A DNA stretch of 64,000 nt, taken from IMG/VR virus record IMGVR_UViG_3300042508_000665, positions 1-64,000 of that record; one strand, 5' to 3'. Positions 1 through 7,291 of the stretch are shown here, piece by piece. The stretch is from a virus. The position numbers and the translations under genes were made by a program. Position 1 is the stretch's first letter; each line of letters begins with the position of its first letter. Under the pieces are notes generated by a model, which saw only the letters and a program-made list of their open reading frames with translations, was not told the origin of the DNA and searched no databases.

Positions 1-926
1 GCTAATAAGTTATCGTGATTAAAGCAATTATCTTCAGCAGTCCAGAGATAAATTACTTTGCACTGATTTGCAAACTCCTCAATTGCTCCTTGTAATGGAG
101 CACCTGAGTTTAGATAATCCTTAATGGTGTTTGGGTTACGTTTTGCTAGTGCAGCAGATGCAGCCTCTCTTTCGGGAAAATTAATATCTGAGCCATCATT
201 GTTAAATGTACAGGCGTGAGTTTGAAATTTAGGATTCCATCCATGTTGCTCAACTAACTCCGCTCCCGTTCCTGCCGGACTTCCAACTTTTGCTATTGGA
301 TTCCAGATAATCTTACAATAAGGAAACGCTTCTTTCGTCCACTCAACTAAGACTTTAGCTGCACGAGTGCTTACATTACTCTCCAATCCGGGATTAATAA
401 GACATTCGGTATAGGGCTGAAGCCTTGAGGCTAAAATGTCTTGCAGAGGACTTACGTACTTTTCGAACTTTCTCTTTAAATCTGGATTTCTTGATTTTAA
501 TAACCTATCGTATTTTTTGGGACTTGATATTCCATATAGAAATTCATGTTTTTCTAGACGTCTATTTCTATGACCAGGCTCATTAATTAGGTTAGTTTGA
601 AGTGTAATGAGTCTCGGATCACTTAAAATTTCATTTAGGCACCGATAATCATTACCAAATGTATTGTATAACCAAGCAATGTGAAGAAAATCCAGTTCTT
701 TTATTGATGAAACGAATCCTTTGCAATTAAATTTCGGACTCGCCAAGGCGAACGGCGCACGACCGACATTAACCAATTTGGTTTGATTTGCCTGTCGATA
801 TGCGACGCGAGAAGGTTCACTTTCATCGAAAAATGACTTTGCTGCATCGGCTTCGTATACATTACTAGCTAAAAATACAGATAAACACATGCTGAGGAAG
901 CAAACTGATTTAGCAATATTTGCCAT
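1..926 (-). CDS. Exported protein of unknown function (partial, cut by window start)
   Basis: Open reading frame on the minus strand that starts at an ATG at 926 and runs off the left edge with no stop (about 308 codons visible). The first 28 residues look like a signal peptide: a short basic start, a hydrophobic stretch with Cys, Leu, Ser and Phe, then an Ala-rich end. The mature part is rich in conserved-looking aromatic, Asn and Cys residues (INEPGH near residue 116, CLINPGLES, IIWNP, LWTAEDNCF). I do not recognise the family. A glycosidase-like TIM barrel is one guess, with no firm support. Export suggests a role in lysis or at the cell envelope. Confidence 0.7.
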   Translation of the reverse strand, partial: MANIAKSVCFLSMCLSVFLASNVYEADAAKSFFDESEPSRVAYRQANQTKLVNVGRAPFALASPKFNCKGFVSSIKELDFLHIAWLYNTFGNDYRCLNEILSDPRLITLQTNLINEPGHRNRRLEKHEFLYGISSPKKYDRLLKSRNPDLKRKFEKYVSPLQDILASRLQPYTECLINPGLESNVSTRAAKVLVEWTKEAFPYCKIIWNPIAKVGSPAGTGAELVEQHGWNPKFQTHACTFNNDGSDINFPEREAASAALAKRNPNTIKDYLNSGAPLQGAIEEFANQCKVIYLWTAEDNCFNHDNLL

Positions 927-1013
927 AATTCAACCTTCTAAATTGTCTTGGAAACTATTTAGTAGTTGAGAATGGCGAAGTGGTGATAGAAATTAATTTT
1001 TATTTACTTGGCT

Positions 1014-1298
1014 TTATTCACAATTAGAACAAAGATGTTTTTTTCCTTCTAAATCCTGATTCTTAGCGCCACATTTATCGCAAAAATAAACATATATCGT
1101 TAGAGTATCTCGATTAGTGACATCATCCATCATTCGTCTAAGATCGGCTTTTAACTCTTCTGGCGTATCTCCTATAGGGCGTGCAGCATCTTCAGACCAA
1201 GAGCCCACTTTTCCTTCATCGTCGTAATAGACTTCTTTAATTTCCCAGTTTACGCCTTCTTTATAAACCACTTTACATGGTCTGTAATTCCATTTCAT
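1014..1298 (-). CDS. Small protein with C-terminal zinc ribbon
   Basis: 94 residues. The C-terminus holds two CxxC knuckles (CDKC and CSNC) separated by about 15 residues, a typical zinc ribbon. The N-terminal 70 residues are charged and have no recognised domain. The gene lies between the exported protein and the aminotransferase gene, all on minus. A nucleic-acid or protein-binding role is possible but cannot be specified. Confidence 0.65.
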   Translation of the reverse strand: MKWNYRPCKVVYKEGVNWEIKEVYYDDEGKVGSWSEDAARPIGDTPEELKADLRRMMDDVTNRDTLTIYVYFCDKCGAKNQDLEGKKHLCSNCE

Positions 1299-1382
1299 TG
1301 CATCTAAACCTCAAACTTCACTACAGTTCTCTGTCATCTGCAACAAAACTATTTATCAGATAAGGCATCATATCTGTGGTCA

Positions 1383-2741
1383 TTATCCAGAGCAGTTCGA
1401 TTTGTCATACAACTTATGCAAACATTTCCTGATGATAGATATGGCTCTTAGTGAGTCGACACACGAAAATGTCAAAGAAGGTCTTAGCCTGATACTTTTT
1501 TCACCACAGGGTAATACGAATAATTTATTATCGAAGCATAAATTAATAAATTCTGTTCTTTTATTGGTTTCAGCAATGTCGAAAGATATCATTAATCCAA
1601 TACCTCTAATGTTTTGTATCTTATCATTCAGTAATTTATCTTGAGATATTACCTTATTAAAATATGAAAGAAAAAATGCTCCAACGTCTCTGGCATTCTC
1701 GATTAAATTATCTTCTTCTATTATTTCCAAGTATCTTTGTGCTCTCACCATGTCGGTCAGTGAACCGCCCCAAGTAGAGTTCAATCTACTTTTTTCTTTG
1801 AAGACGTGATTTTCGACTAGATCAAATCTCTCAGTAGCTAATATCCCACAGACCTGCATTTTCTTACCAAAAGAAATAATATCCGGAACAATTCCATAAT
1901 TTTGATATGCCCACGTTTTTCCACTTAGTCCTAATCCGGTCTGCACTTCGTCGTAAATCAGAATGATGTCGTTATCATCGCAGACCTTTCTCAGTATATG
2001 GTGGATTTCTTTTGGGAAATGTCTATCGCCCCCTTCTCCTTGTATTGGCTCTACAATAACTGCTGCAATACGATTATTATCTCTCCAAAACTCATTTGTA
2101 ATTGTGTATTTGGCGATCTCTTTGTTGATGTCTTGATTGAATTTTAATATACATTCCTGCCCGCGAGCCTCGAATTCTATAGTGTCTGGAATATTTATTC
2201 TTGGCCAATCGAATTTCGGGAATAGGTCGTATTTTCTTGGATCTGCTGTATTTGTTAAACTGAGGGTATAACCTGAGCGACCGTGAAATGCATGCTTGAA
2301 GTGTAGAATTACTAAATCGTTTTCTCTGATGTTTGAATACTGCTTATGCTGTAATAATTTGTATTTCCAGTCAAAAGATGCCTTCAATGCGTTTTCTACT
2401 GCTAATGTGCCACCAGAAATGAAAAATTTATATTTGAACTCACGAGGTACAGCAATCCTATTGAACGTCTCTAGAAAGTCAACGTATTCTTCTGTGAGAA
2501 TATCTGAATTGGATGGGTTCGTTTTTGCGATTTTCAGCAGTTTGCGTTCAAAATCATTATCCTTTAATTTAGGATGATTGTGCCCGATAGGATTACTGGC
2601 AATGAAACTAAAACAATCTAAGTATTTCTTACCAGTAACCTTGTCTACAATATAATTACCATAGCTCTTATCTACATCATAGATAAGGTCAAAATGATCT
2701 AATAATATGTGCTGAGAAGCTCTTCGGTGGACGTCACTCAC
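1383..2741 (-). CDS. lat: L-lysine 6-aminotransferase-like class III PLP enzyme
   Basis: 452 residues with a GTG start at 2741 behind an AAGGA ribosome binding site. The class III aminotransferase signature is complete: the Asp of IYDEVQTG binds the PLP ring nitrogen, and the Lys in ISFGKKMQVCG is the likely Schiff-base lysine. The FGKKxQVCG motif, the RLNSTWGG loop and the C-terminal VLPCGxxxIRLRPSL stretch match the lysine epsilon-aminotransferase branch rather than ornithine or GABA aminotransferases. Such enzymes move the lysine side-chain amino group to 2-oxoglutarate and give 2-aminoadipate semialdehyde. It is full length and appears intact. Its role in a phage is unknown; use in modifying a protein, DNA or metabolite is inference only. 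Confidence 0.82.
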   Translation of the reverse strand: MSDVHRRASQHILLDHFDLIYDVDKSYGNYIVDKVTGKKYLDCFSFIASNPIGHNHPKLKDNDFERKLLKIAKTNPSNSDILTEEYVDFLETFNRIAVPREFKYKFFISGGTLAVENALKASFDWKYKLLQHKQYSNIRENDLVILHFKHAFHGRSGYTLSLTNTADPRKYDLFPKFDWPRINIPDTIEFEARGQECILKFNQDINKEIAKYTITNEFWRDNNRIAAVIVEPIQGEGGDRHFPKEIHHILRKVCDDNDIILIYDEVQTGLGLSGKTWAYQNYGIVPDIISFGKKMQVCGILATERFDLVENHVFKEKSRLNSTWGGSLTDMVRAQRYLEIIEEDNLIENARDVGAFFLSYFNKVISQDKLLNDKIQNIRGIGLMISFDIAETNKRTEFINLCFDNKLFVLPCGEKSIRLRPSLTFSCVDSLRAISIIRKCLHKLYDKSNCSG

Positions 2742-2803
2742 GGATTGTTCCTTTTATAATTCTCTTATCTGTTCACTTCATATCTCTGTCGCTTAATGCT
2801 CGT

Positions 2804-3109
2804 TCAAAATATTTTCCCTGAGCTAGAAGGGGTTATTATTCCGCTTGTTTTTTCTCTGAATAAGCTTTCAATTTGGGTATTAGGATTCATTGCATAATGA
2901 ATGGCGTCACTGGGGAGCGTTACGCTTTTAGGGTCTTCGGCAAAAGGAAATGCTACAAAAAATGCTAATCCAGGCTTTGATGGATCTCCACTCGGCACGA
3001 CCTGAAATGCTAATGCCTCGAATAGTGTAACTGTTCCGTCGCTATTATGGCTCAATTTACACACCAAGTATTCGCCACTATTTAATCTTACTACTTTTAT
3101 ATCAGCCAT
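2804..3109 (-). CDS. Sm-like small phage protein, paralogue of the product at 43536
   Basis: 101 residues, SD AGAGGAA just upstream. The N-terminus (IKVVRLNSGEYLVCKL) is the strand-turn-strand of an Sm-like barrel as seen in a common family of T4-like phage proteins, and matches the start of the product at 43536 (IRVIKITTGEIIIGFQ). It overlaps the 3' end of the upstream membrane protein gene by 8 bases, so the two are probably translated together. RNA binding is possible from the fold, but no such function is shown. Confidence 0.55.
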   Translation of the reverse strand: MADIKVVRLNSGEYLVCKLSHNSDGTVTLFEALAFQVVPSGDPSKPGLAFFVAFPFAEDPKSVTLPSDAIHYAMNPNTQIESLFREKTSGIITPSSSGKIF

Positions 3110-3419
3110 ATGTTCCTCTATAGTTTTTAATAAGTATGTAAATCCACCCGATAGCCGAGAGAATATAAAGGCAATTTAGCGGAAGAAGTATTCTTTTGAG
3201 TATTACCTCATCGTTATGCTTTTGCTTCCACAAAATAAAAAGTGCCAAAAGAGCAATTAATTTAATCGTCACGAGAGCATCGACTACTCCGAGATGCTCC
3301 ATGAGCTTGCGAACGAGCGGATTTCCTTCAGCGTTAATACTATTGAGAGTACTAACGCCGATGTAGGTAAGAATTCCATCTAGCACCTGTAATGATGCGT
3401 GCAGCCAAATAGGAAACAT
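3102..3419 (-). CDS. Small membrane protein resembling DUF5658
   Basis: 105 residues with an excellent SD (GGAGAGG). Three hydrophobic segments (about 5-22, 46-65 and 78-97). The pattern LQVLDGILTYIGV, then EGNPLVR, then a Lys in the second helix resembles the DUF5658 family of small integral membrane proteins, whose function is unknown. In a phage a membrane protein of this size could take part in lysis, but it has no holin signature that I can name. Confidence 0.55.
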   Translation of the reverse strand: MFPIWLHASLQVLDGILTYIGVSTLNSINAEGNPLVRKLMEHLGVVDALVTIKLIALLALFILWKQKHNDEVILKRILLPLNCLYILSAIGWIYILIKNYRGTYG

Positions 3420-3428
3420 TTACCTCTC

Positions 3429-4016
3429 CTATTTGTGGCGAAGCACGAGAATTACGTTGCTGGATGTTAAATCGAATCTCTCAATTAAAAATTGAAGAGG
3501 AGAATCTTGGAGAGATGCGATCCAGATATCTGCATCTGCTTTATCCATTTTTACTACATAATGACCTTTCTTCTCTGAAAGCTGATAACGTATTGGGGCA
3601 TCTTCCCATACCCACACGTCAGCAGCAGTGAAAGGCTTGCGTGCGTTGCTTTCACACAAAACGACTCCATCTCGCATCAAATCGCTGACATCTCGAACAT
3701 CAAACAAAATACGATTTCGAAAAATATCTGGATTATAACCTAGGGCTTTACATGACCAACGAAATGTAAGAGGCTCTTCAGACGGATTTAAAATGGCCAT
3801 TAAAGCTGATTTACGTCGCGTGCGACATTGCTTGCGATACGCTCCGGTTTGTCCTCCATCTTTAGAATTGATATATAAATCTCGGATCATACGCAGAAGG
3901 TGATAGATCACTAAGTTCCTTTCTGGGCAGTCATGAAGAACTTCTTCTTGAGATTCTCCGTAAACGATTTCATAAGAATTATCTAAAACAACTTTTGTTA
4001 AACCTTCACTAAACAT
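3429..4016 (-). CDS. Hypothetical protein, 195 aa
   Basis: SD TAGGAGAG upstream of ATG at 4016, ending ten bases before the next gene. The middle part is basic (KQCRTRRKSALMAIL), followed by a segment resembling a helix-turn-helix-like region (FRWSCKALGYNPDIFRNRI, about 104-122). That could mean DNA binding. No family recognised. It is part of the tight minus-strand cluster 5076-3102. Confidence 0.55.
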   Translation of the reverse strand: MFSEGLTKVVLDNSYEIVYGESQEEVLHDCPERNLVIYHLLRMIRDLYINSKDGGQTGAYRKQCRTRRKSALMAILNPSEEPLTFRWSCKALGYNPDIFRNRILFDVRDVSDLMRDGVVLCESNARKPFTAADVWVWEDAPIRYQLSEKKGHYVVKMDKADADIWIASLQDSPLQFLIERFDLTSSNVILVLRHK

Positions 4017-4102
4017 ACAACTCTCCTATATGGGCAAAACCCGTTAAAAAAATGACAAAAATGAATTTCTAGAATGCTTTAACTGCTATGCGGTGGCCGA
4101 TT

Positions 4103-4633
4103 TTACGAGGAATTTGGGTTGGGCGTTTTCTTTCTCCTATTAGTTTTTACGTTTTCTTTTTTGCTTGGGGTAATATCACTTGCGAGAACTTCCGCTTCAG
4201 GGCTTGGCTGACTGATGCCAAGTCGAACCATTAAACTATTGAATTTGTCTTTCGCTATTATTTCACTTTCAAAATTAAATACTTCATTCGGGAGTGACCC
4301 GGCGCTGATTGTAATCTCTGAACCATCAACATATGCGTAATTAAATAAATCAAACCTTACAGCTTGCGTCTCAAAGAACAAAAACGGCACAATATTTTGC
4401 GTGGATTGCAAAAGTTCAGCTATGGCAATAAAAAGACTTGTCGCTTGTGCTGGACTTTTCTCGGTAAAAATGAAATTTTCCTCGCTATTTTCTAAGTATA
4501 TTTTTACAGCTAGCTGCTGCACGTTTAGGATAACCTTCGCAATCCTCTTAACAGCAATTGTCGTGTCATTAATTCTAACCAGAGGCATGGAATTTTCTTG
4601 TTTCGCTTGAAGTCCGGTTTGGGCTGATGCCAT
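4103..4633 (-). CDS. Hypothetical protein, 176 aa
   Basis: Good SD (GGAGG) before ATG at 4633. Predicted mostly beta in the middle, with a basic, Pro/Asn-rich tail (KTNRRKKTPNPNSS). An internal ATG 15 codons in (MPLVRINDTT) is an alternative start, but the SD favours the upstream one. No family recognised. Confidence 0.5.
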   Translation of the reverse strand: MASAQTGLQAKQENSMPLVRINDTTIAVKRIAKVILNVQQLAVKIYLENSEENFIFTEKSPAQATSLFIAIAELLQSTQNIVPFLFFETQAVRFDLFNYAYVDGSEITISAGSLPNEVFNFESEIIAKDKFNSLMVRLGISQPSPEAEVLASDITPSKKENVKTNRRKKTPNPNSS

Positions 4634-4656
4634 AAAACCTCCACGATATTGTTAAA

Positions 4657-5076
4657 TTAAAAACCTTTTTGGATTCGTCGAATGATATATTTGCGAAATT
4701 CTTTTACTTCTTCGACGCGACTCCTACAGAGTGTATATGAGCTATCCCAGGCTAAATTATCTTTTTTTGCTGCATTTAGAATTATTTCTGCGCGACGGAT
4801 GAGAGCACCCAATTGACCACCGACGAAAAAAAGTTCATCCGGAGTAAGAACAATTGCTTCCTCCCAAACCCGTCGACTCTGAATTGCTCGATATAATTCG
4901 TGTGATAAACTTTGAATTTGAATGCTCATCATTAAAATTCCTTCAGACTTCGAAGAAAATTGTACGGGGTGCTGAGGAATGGCGAGCATTGCCTTTTCAA
5001 TTTCAGCTGCCAAAATACGAGATTTCGGTATGACTTTTTTTGGTTTTCTAGATTTGGTTTTATTAGCGCTTGTCAT
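4657..5076 (-). CDS. Hypothetical helical protein, 139 aa
   Basis: First gene of the minus-strand cluster that runs to position 1. SD-like AGGGG upstream. The N-terminus is strongly basic (KTKSRKPKKVIPKSR); the rest is predicted alpha-helical and ends in RKYIIRRIQKGF. No family recognised. Confidence 0.5.
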   Translation of the reverse strand: MTSANKTKSRKPKKVIPKSRILAAEIEKAMLAIPQHPVQFSSKSEGILMMSIQIQSLSHELYRAIQSRRVWEEAIVLTPDELFFVGGQLGALIRRAEIILNAAKKDNLAWDSSYTLCRSRVEEVKEFRKYIIRRIQKGF

Positions 5077-5325
5077 CGTGAATTCCCCTGCGACTTCTTT
5101 GGACTGACTTCTGCTGACAACGCGCCAATCAGAACTCGAACCCTATTCTTTAATCTTATATTCATATTCGCCGGACTTCAAACAAAACTTAACATTCGGA
5201 CGAACATAATTTAATAAATTATTCAAGCCGCGGACCAAATTTTGAGGGTTACGCTTATTAGATTAGTGATTTTACTTAAAAAAACGGGCTTTTACCGCGC
5301 AAGGATTAGTAAAATACTCAAGTTA

Positions 5326-5376
5326 AGAAAAATTCGTATTAGCTGTATGAGTGGGTATTAGATTACGAATTTTTCT
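5326..5376. repeat. 13-bp perfect inverted repeat
   Basis: AGAAAAATTCGTA at 5326-5338 is perfectly repeated in inverted form as TACGAATTTTTCT at 5364-5376, with a 25-base loop. It lies in the non-coding gap between divergent gene clusters. It could be the stem of a small RNA or a binding site. On plus the right arm carries a T5 run, but it is not a standard terminator. Confidence 0.7.
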
Positions 5377-5637
5377 AATGTCCAGTCGGAGGAGTGTACA
5401 AAATTGCACAACTACATTTCTAAATCTGAAAAATTTTCAAAAACAATGACTTACATAGTTCGAAAAAGATTGTTTTAAGAGCTATGCGTACGCAAGGGAA
5501 GTACAATTTTGAACGGCTGTAGATTTCGTAGGTGCTCGCGTAATTTATTGCAATTTAGCGGTGTTTAAGAAAAAGTCTTATTTTTCTGACACTCACCGTA
5601 ACTGTAACTTTAATTGAACTGACGGCGTTTCGCTCGA

Positions 5638-5645
5638 TATAAATA
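5638..5645 (+). promoter_or_regulatory. Late promoter (TATAAATA), with a second box at 5680-5685
   Basis: Exact match to the T4 late promoter box, 73 bases before the ATG at 5719. A second TAAATA follows at 5680-5685. Both point to the structural-type gene at 5719. Confidence 0.65.
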
Positions 5646-5718
5646 AACTTAGCGCACTCTGAATAGAAAAGTTGCACTCTAAATATAAACTAAGAAAAGT
5701 ATTTGAATAGAAAAAGTT

Positions 5719-6126
5719 ATGGCTAATGCAATGTACGCTAAGGGGCTTGAGGCGTTTTTGACCGGGCAAATCAACTGGGAAAATGACGCTATTAAAGCAG
5801 TCCTCATTGACTTTAATCTCTACACCCCGAATCTTAATACCCATCAATTCTTAAGCGATATTCCTTCTGGGGCGCGTGTGGCAATCTCCCCCGCCTTGAC
5901 TGCAAAATCGGCATTGAATGGCGTTGCAGATGCAGCTGACATCACTTTTCCTACCGTTTCCGGTGCTCAATCGGAAGCGGTAGCTCTTTTTAAAGATACG
6001 GGGAGTGATGTAACATCTAGGCTGATTTGCCTGATTGATACTGCAACTGGTCTTCCGGTCACCCCAGGTGGAGGGGATATCTCTCTCGTATGGGATAATG
6101 GAATAAATAAAATTTTCCGCCTGTAA
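5719..6126 (+). CDS. Probable virion structural protein
   Basis: 135 residues. The layout (short helical start MYAKGLEAFLTGQ, then IKAVLIDFNLYTPN, HQFLSDIPSGARV, and a beta-rich Gly/Thr domain ending in LVWDNGINKIFRL) resembles small structural proteins found in many marine phages. It stands behind two late-promoter boxes, which fits a virion protein. The exact location in the particle (head decoration or other) is not known. Confidence 0.55.
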   Translation: MANAMYAKGLEAFLTGQINWENDAIKAVLIDFNLYTPNLNTHQFLSDIPSGARVAISPALTAKSALNGVADAADITFPTVSGAQSEAVALFKDTGSDVTSRLICLIDTATGLPVTPGGGDISLVWDNGINKIFRL

Positions 6127-6179
6127 GAAAATCTCGTAAAAATTAAATTTAAAGATTTTTCGATTTACCTCTCTAAAAA

Positions 6180-6214
6180 GGTAATGCGCCGTAGTGCGCG
6201 ATGCACATTATTAT
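6180..6214 (+). promoter_or_regulatory. GGTAAT-class promoter
   Basis: GGTAATGCGC at 6180-6189 and TATTAT at 6209-6214, with the -10-like hexamer starting 29 bases after the first G, as at most other sites of this class. Expected start near 6221, giving a 30-base leader for the gene at 6251. Confidence 0.6.
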
Positions 6215-6250
6215 CAAAAAAACTGATAAACCTTTTTCAAGAGGTAAAAT

Positions 6251-6442
6251 ATGAGCAAAAAAACTTCACCTTCTAAATCGGCAAAGAAAAGCACCACAAC
6301 GAAGAAAGTTGATCTGAAAGTTGTTCGCGGGACTGCCAAGTCGAGCAAAGCTGCTTTATCGACGCCAAAAAAACAAGCTGCTAAAAAAGTCGGGCTTTTA
6401 AGACGTTTTTGGGCTTTTTTGACTAAGCCTTTAGGTCGTTAA
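6251..6442 (+). CDS. Histone H1-like lysine-rich basic protein
   Basis: 63 residues, SD GAGG before the ATG. The first 48 residues are Lys/Ser/Thr/Ala-rich with KK and PKK motifs like bacterial H1-like nucleoid proteins; the last 15 (GLLRRFWAFLTKPLGR) form a hydrophobic-basic, possibly amphipathic helix. Likely binds DNA or RNA non-specifically. The tail could touch a membrane or partner. Function inferred from composition only. Confidence 0.6.
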   Translation: MSKKTSPSKSAKKSTTTKKVDLKVVRGTAKSSKAALSTPKKQAAKKVGLLRRFWAFLTKPLGR

Positions 6443-6466
6443 TTATTGCTTTCGAGTGAGGTTGTT

Positions 6467-6808
6467 ATGAACAATATTATTAAAAATGATCTTTTGGGAC
6501 GACTTACTCAAGCAGTTTCGACGCTTGAAATGGTTATTATTTCGTCGACAGAATCAATTAAAGCGAAGGGAAATTTTTCTAATGATGCCTTCGAGCGTTT
6601 AGATTCATACATGCAGATTGTAAATAGGCAGAAAAGAGAATTACCTTTATTAGCAATTCATATGGCTAATAACGACTTACAAAAGGTAGAAGCCTCATGC
6701 AAGCGCATAGCAGCTCTATCCAAATTAGTGCGAGATGATGCAAAAGAGTTCATGAGCGTTTTAATCGAGCCAGAAGCTAAGCATATTAGAGCTATCCTCG
6801 TTAACTAG
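6467..6808 (+). CDS. Hypothetical helical protein, 113 aa
   Basis: The ATG at 6467 with GAGTGAGG upstream is preferred over an in-frame TTG at 6446. Entirely alpha-helical by eye, with no cysteine cluster or known motif. It follows the H1-like gene closely and is probably co-transcribed. No family recognised. Confidence 0.5.
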   Translation: MNNIIKNDLLGRLTQAVSTLEMVIISSTESIKAKGNFSNDAFERLDSYMQIVNRQKRELPLLAIHMANNDLQKVEASCKRIAALSKLVRDDAKEFMSVLIEPEAKHIRAILVN

Positions 6809-6830
6809 TCCCAAATAAATTCCTTTCCAC

Positions 6831-6877
6831 GCAAGTGTCCAATTCAGCAGCTACTGGCTGGTGAATTGGACACTTGC
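6831..6877. repeat. 16-bp perfect inverted repeat
   Basis: GCAAGTGTCCAATTCA (6831-6846) and its exact reverse complement (6862-6877), with a 15-base loop. There is no T-run after either arm, so it is not an ordinary terminator. It lies between the helical protein gene and the integrase. Confidence 0.85.
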
Positions 6878-6947
6878 CTCTAGATGGCACAAGAAAATTG
6901 TGCTATAATTTTTATGTTTGATTGATTGTAAAAACAGTTTTTTTTTC

Positions 6948-7239
6948 TGTGCCATTTTTTGTGCCACTGAAAGGCACAAAAGGTCGAAAAAACGCAATCA
7001 ATGCTAACACTCGGCAGCACTTGTTGAGTTGACAAAAAAAGAACTTAACTGTTCAGGATCGCAAAATATATTTGGTCAAACCGAGTCCTTACAGAGAAAG
7101 TTTGAAAATCGCCATCTATTAGTGGCATTGGCTTAGAAGGCGTAAGCTCATTCTTAGCCATCATTTGTAAGGTGCTTAACTGACTTAATAAATTGAGCGA
7201 ATAACTTTGTCAACATTGCTTTGTGCCATTTTTGTGCCA
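6948..7239. repeat. Repeated TGTGCCA elements upstream of integrase
   Basis: A composite element TGTGCCAT(T)5-6GTGCCA occurs at 6948-6966 and again at 7222-7239. The first copy is followed by an inverted GGCACAAAA at 6973-6981, which forms a 9-bp hairpin with TTTTGTGCC at 6957-6965. A further GGCACAA lies at 6886-6892, and CTGTGCCACAAAAG at 7317 lies inside the gene start. Repeats like these are what arm-type integrase sites look like; binding is not shown. Confidence 0.6.
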
Positions 7240-7291
7240 AGTTTTTTGGCTCAGCAGCCGAGAATTTACCCTAAATGCGGAGATAAATGCT

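Larger units (their letters stand above)
5077..5718. other. 642-base intergenic region with inverted repeat and tandem late promoters
   Basis: No plausible gene on either strand. It separates the leftward cluster ending at 5076 from the rightward genes starting at 5719. It holds a 13-bp perfect inverted repeat (5326-5376), two late-promoter-like boxes (5638 and 5680) and a short direct repeat TGAATAGAAAA (5659 and 5704) straddling the second box. No convincing tRNA was found. Confidence 0.7.
6809..7291. other. Integrase leader region with repeats (candidate attachment region)
   Basis: 483 bases without a gene. It contains a 16-bp perfect inverted repeat, several copies of a TTTGTGCC/GGCACAAA motif in both orientations, and a TATAAT-like hexamer at 6904-6909. 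The position directly before an integrase gene makes it a candidate attP region. No tRNA fragment is visible. Confidence 0.55.

Noticed and set aside
5110-5145. tRNA-like GGTTCGAGTT on the minus strand
   Set aside because: The T-stem pairs poorly and no matching acceptor arm or anticodon arm is found within 80 bases.
6174-6238. Three-way RNA structure (AAAAAGGT/ACCTTTTT closing two hairpins) in front of the H1-like gene
   Set aside because: The GGTAAT-class promoter lies within it and predicts RNA start near 6221, so the 5' half would not be transcribed.
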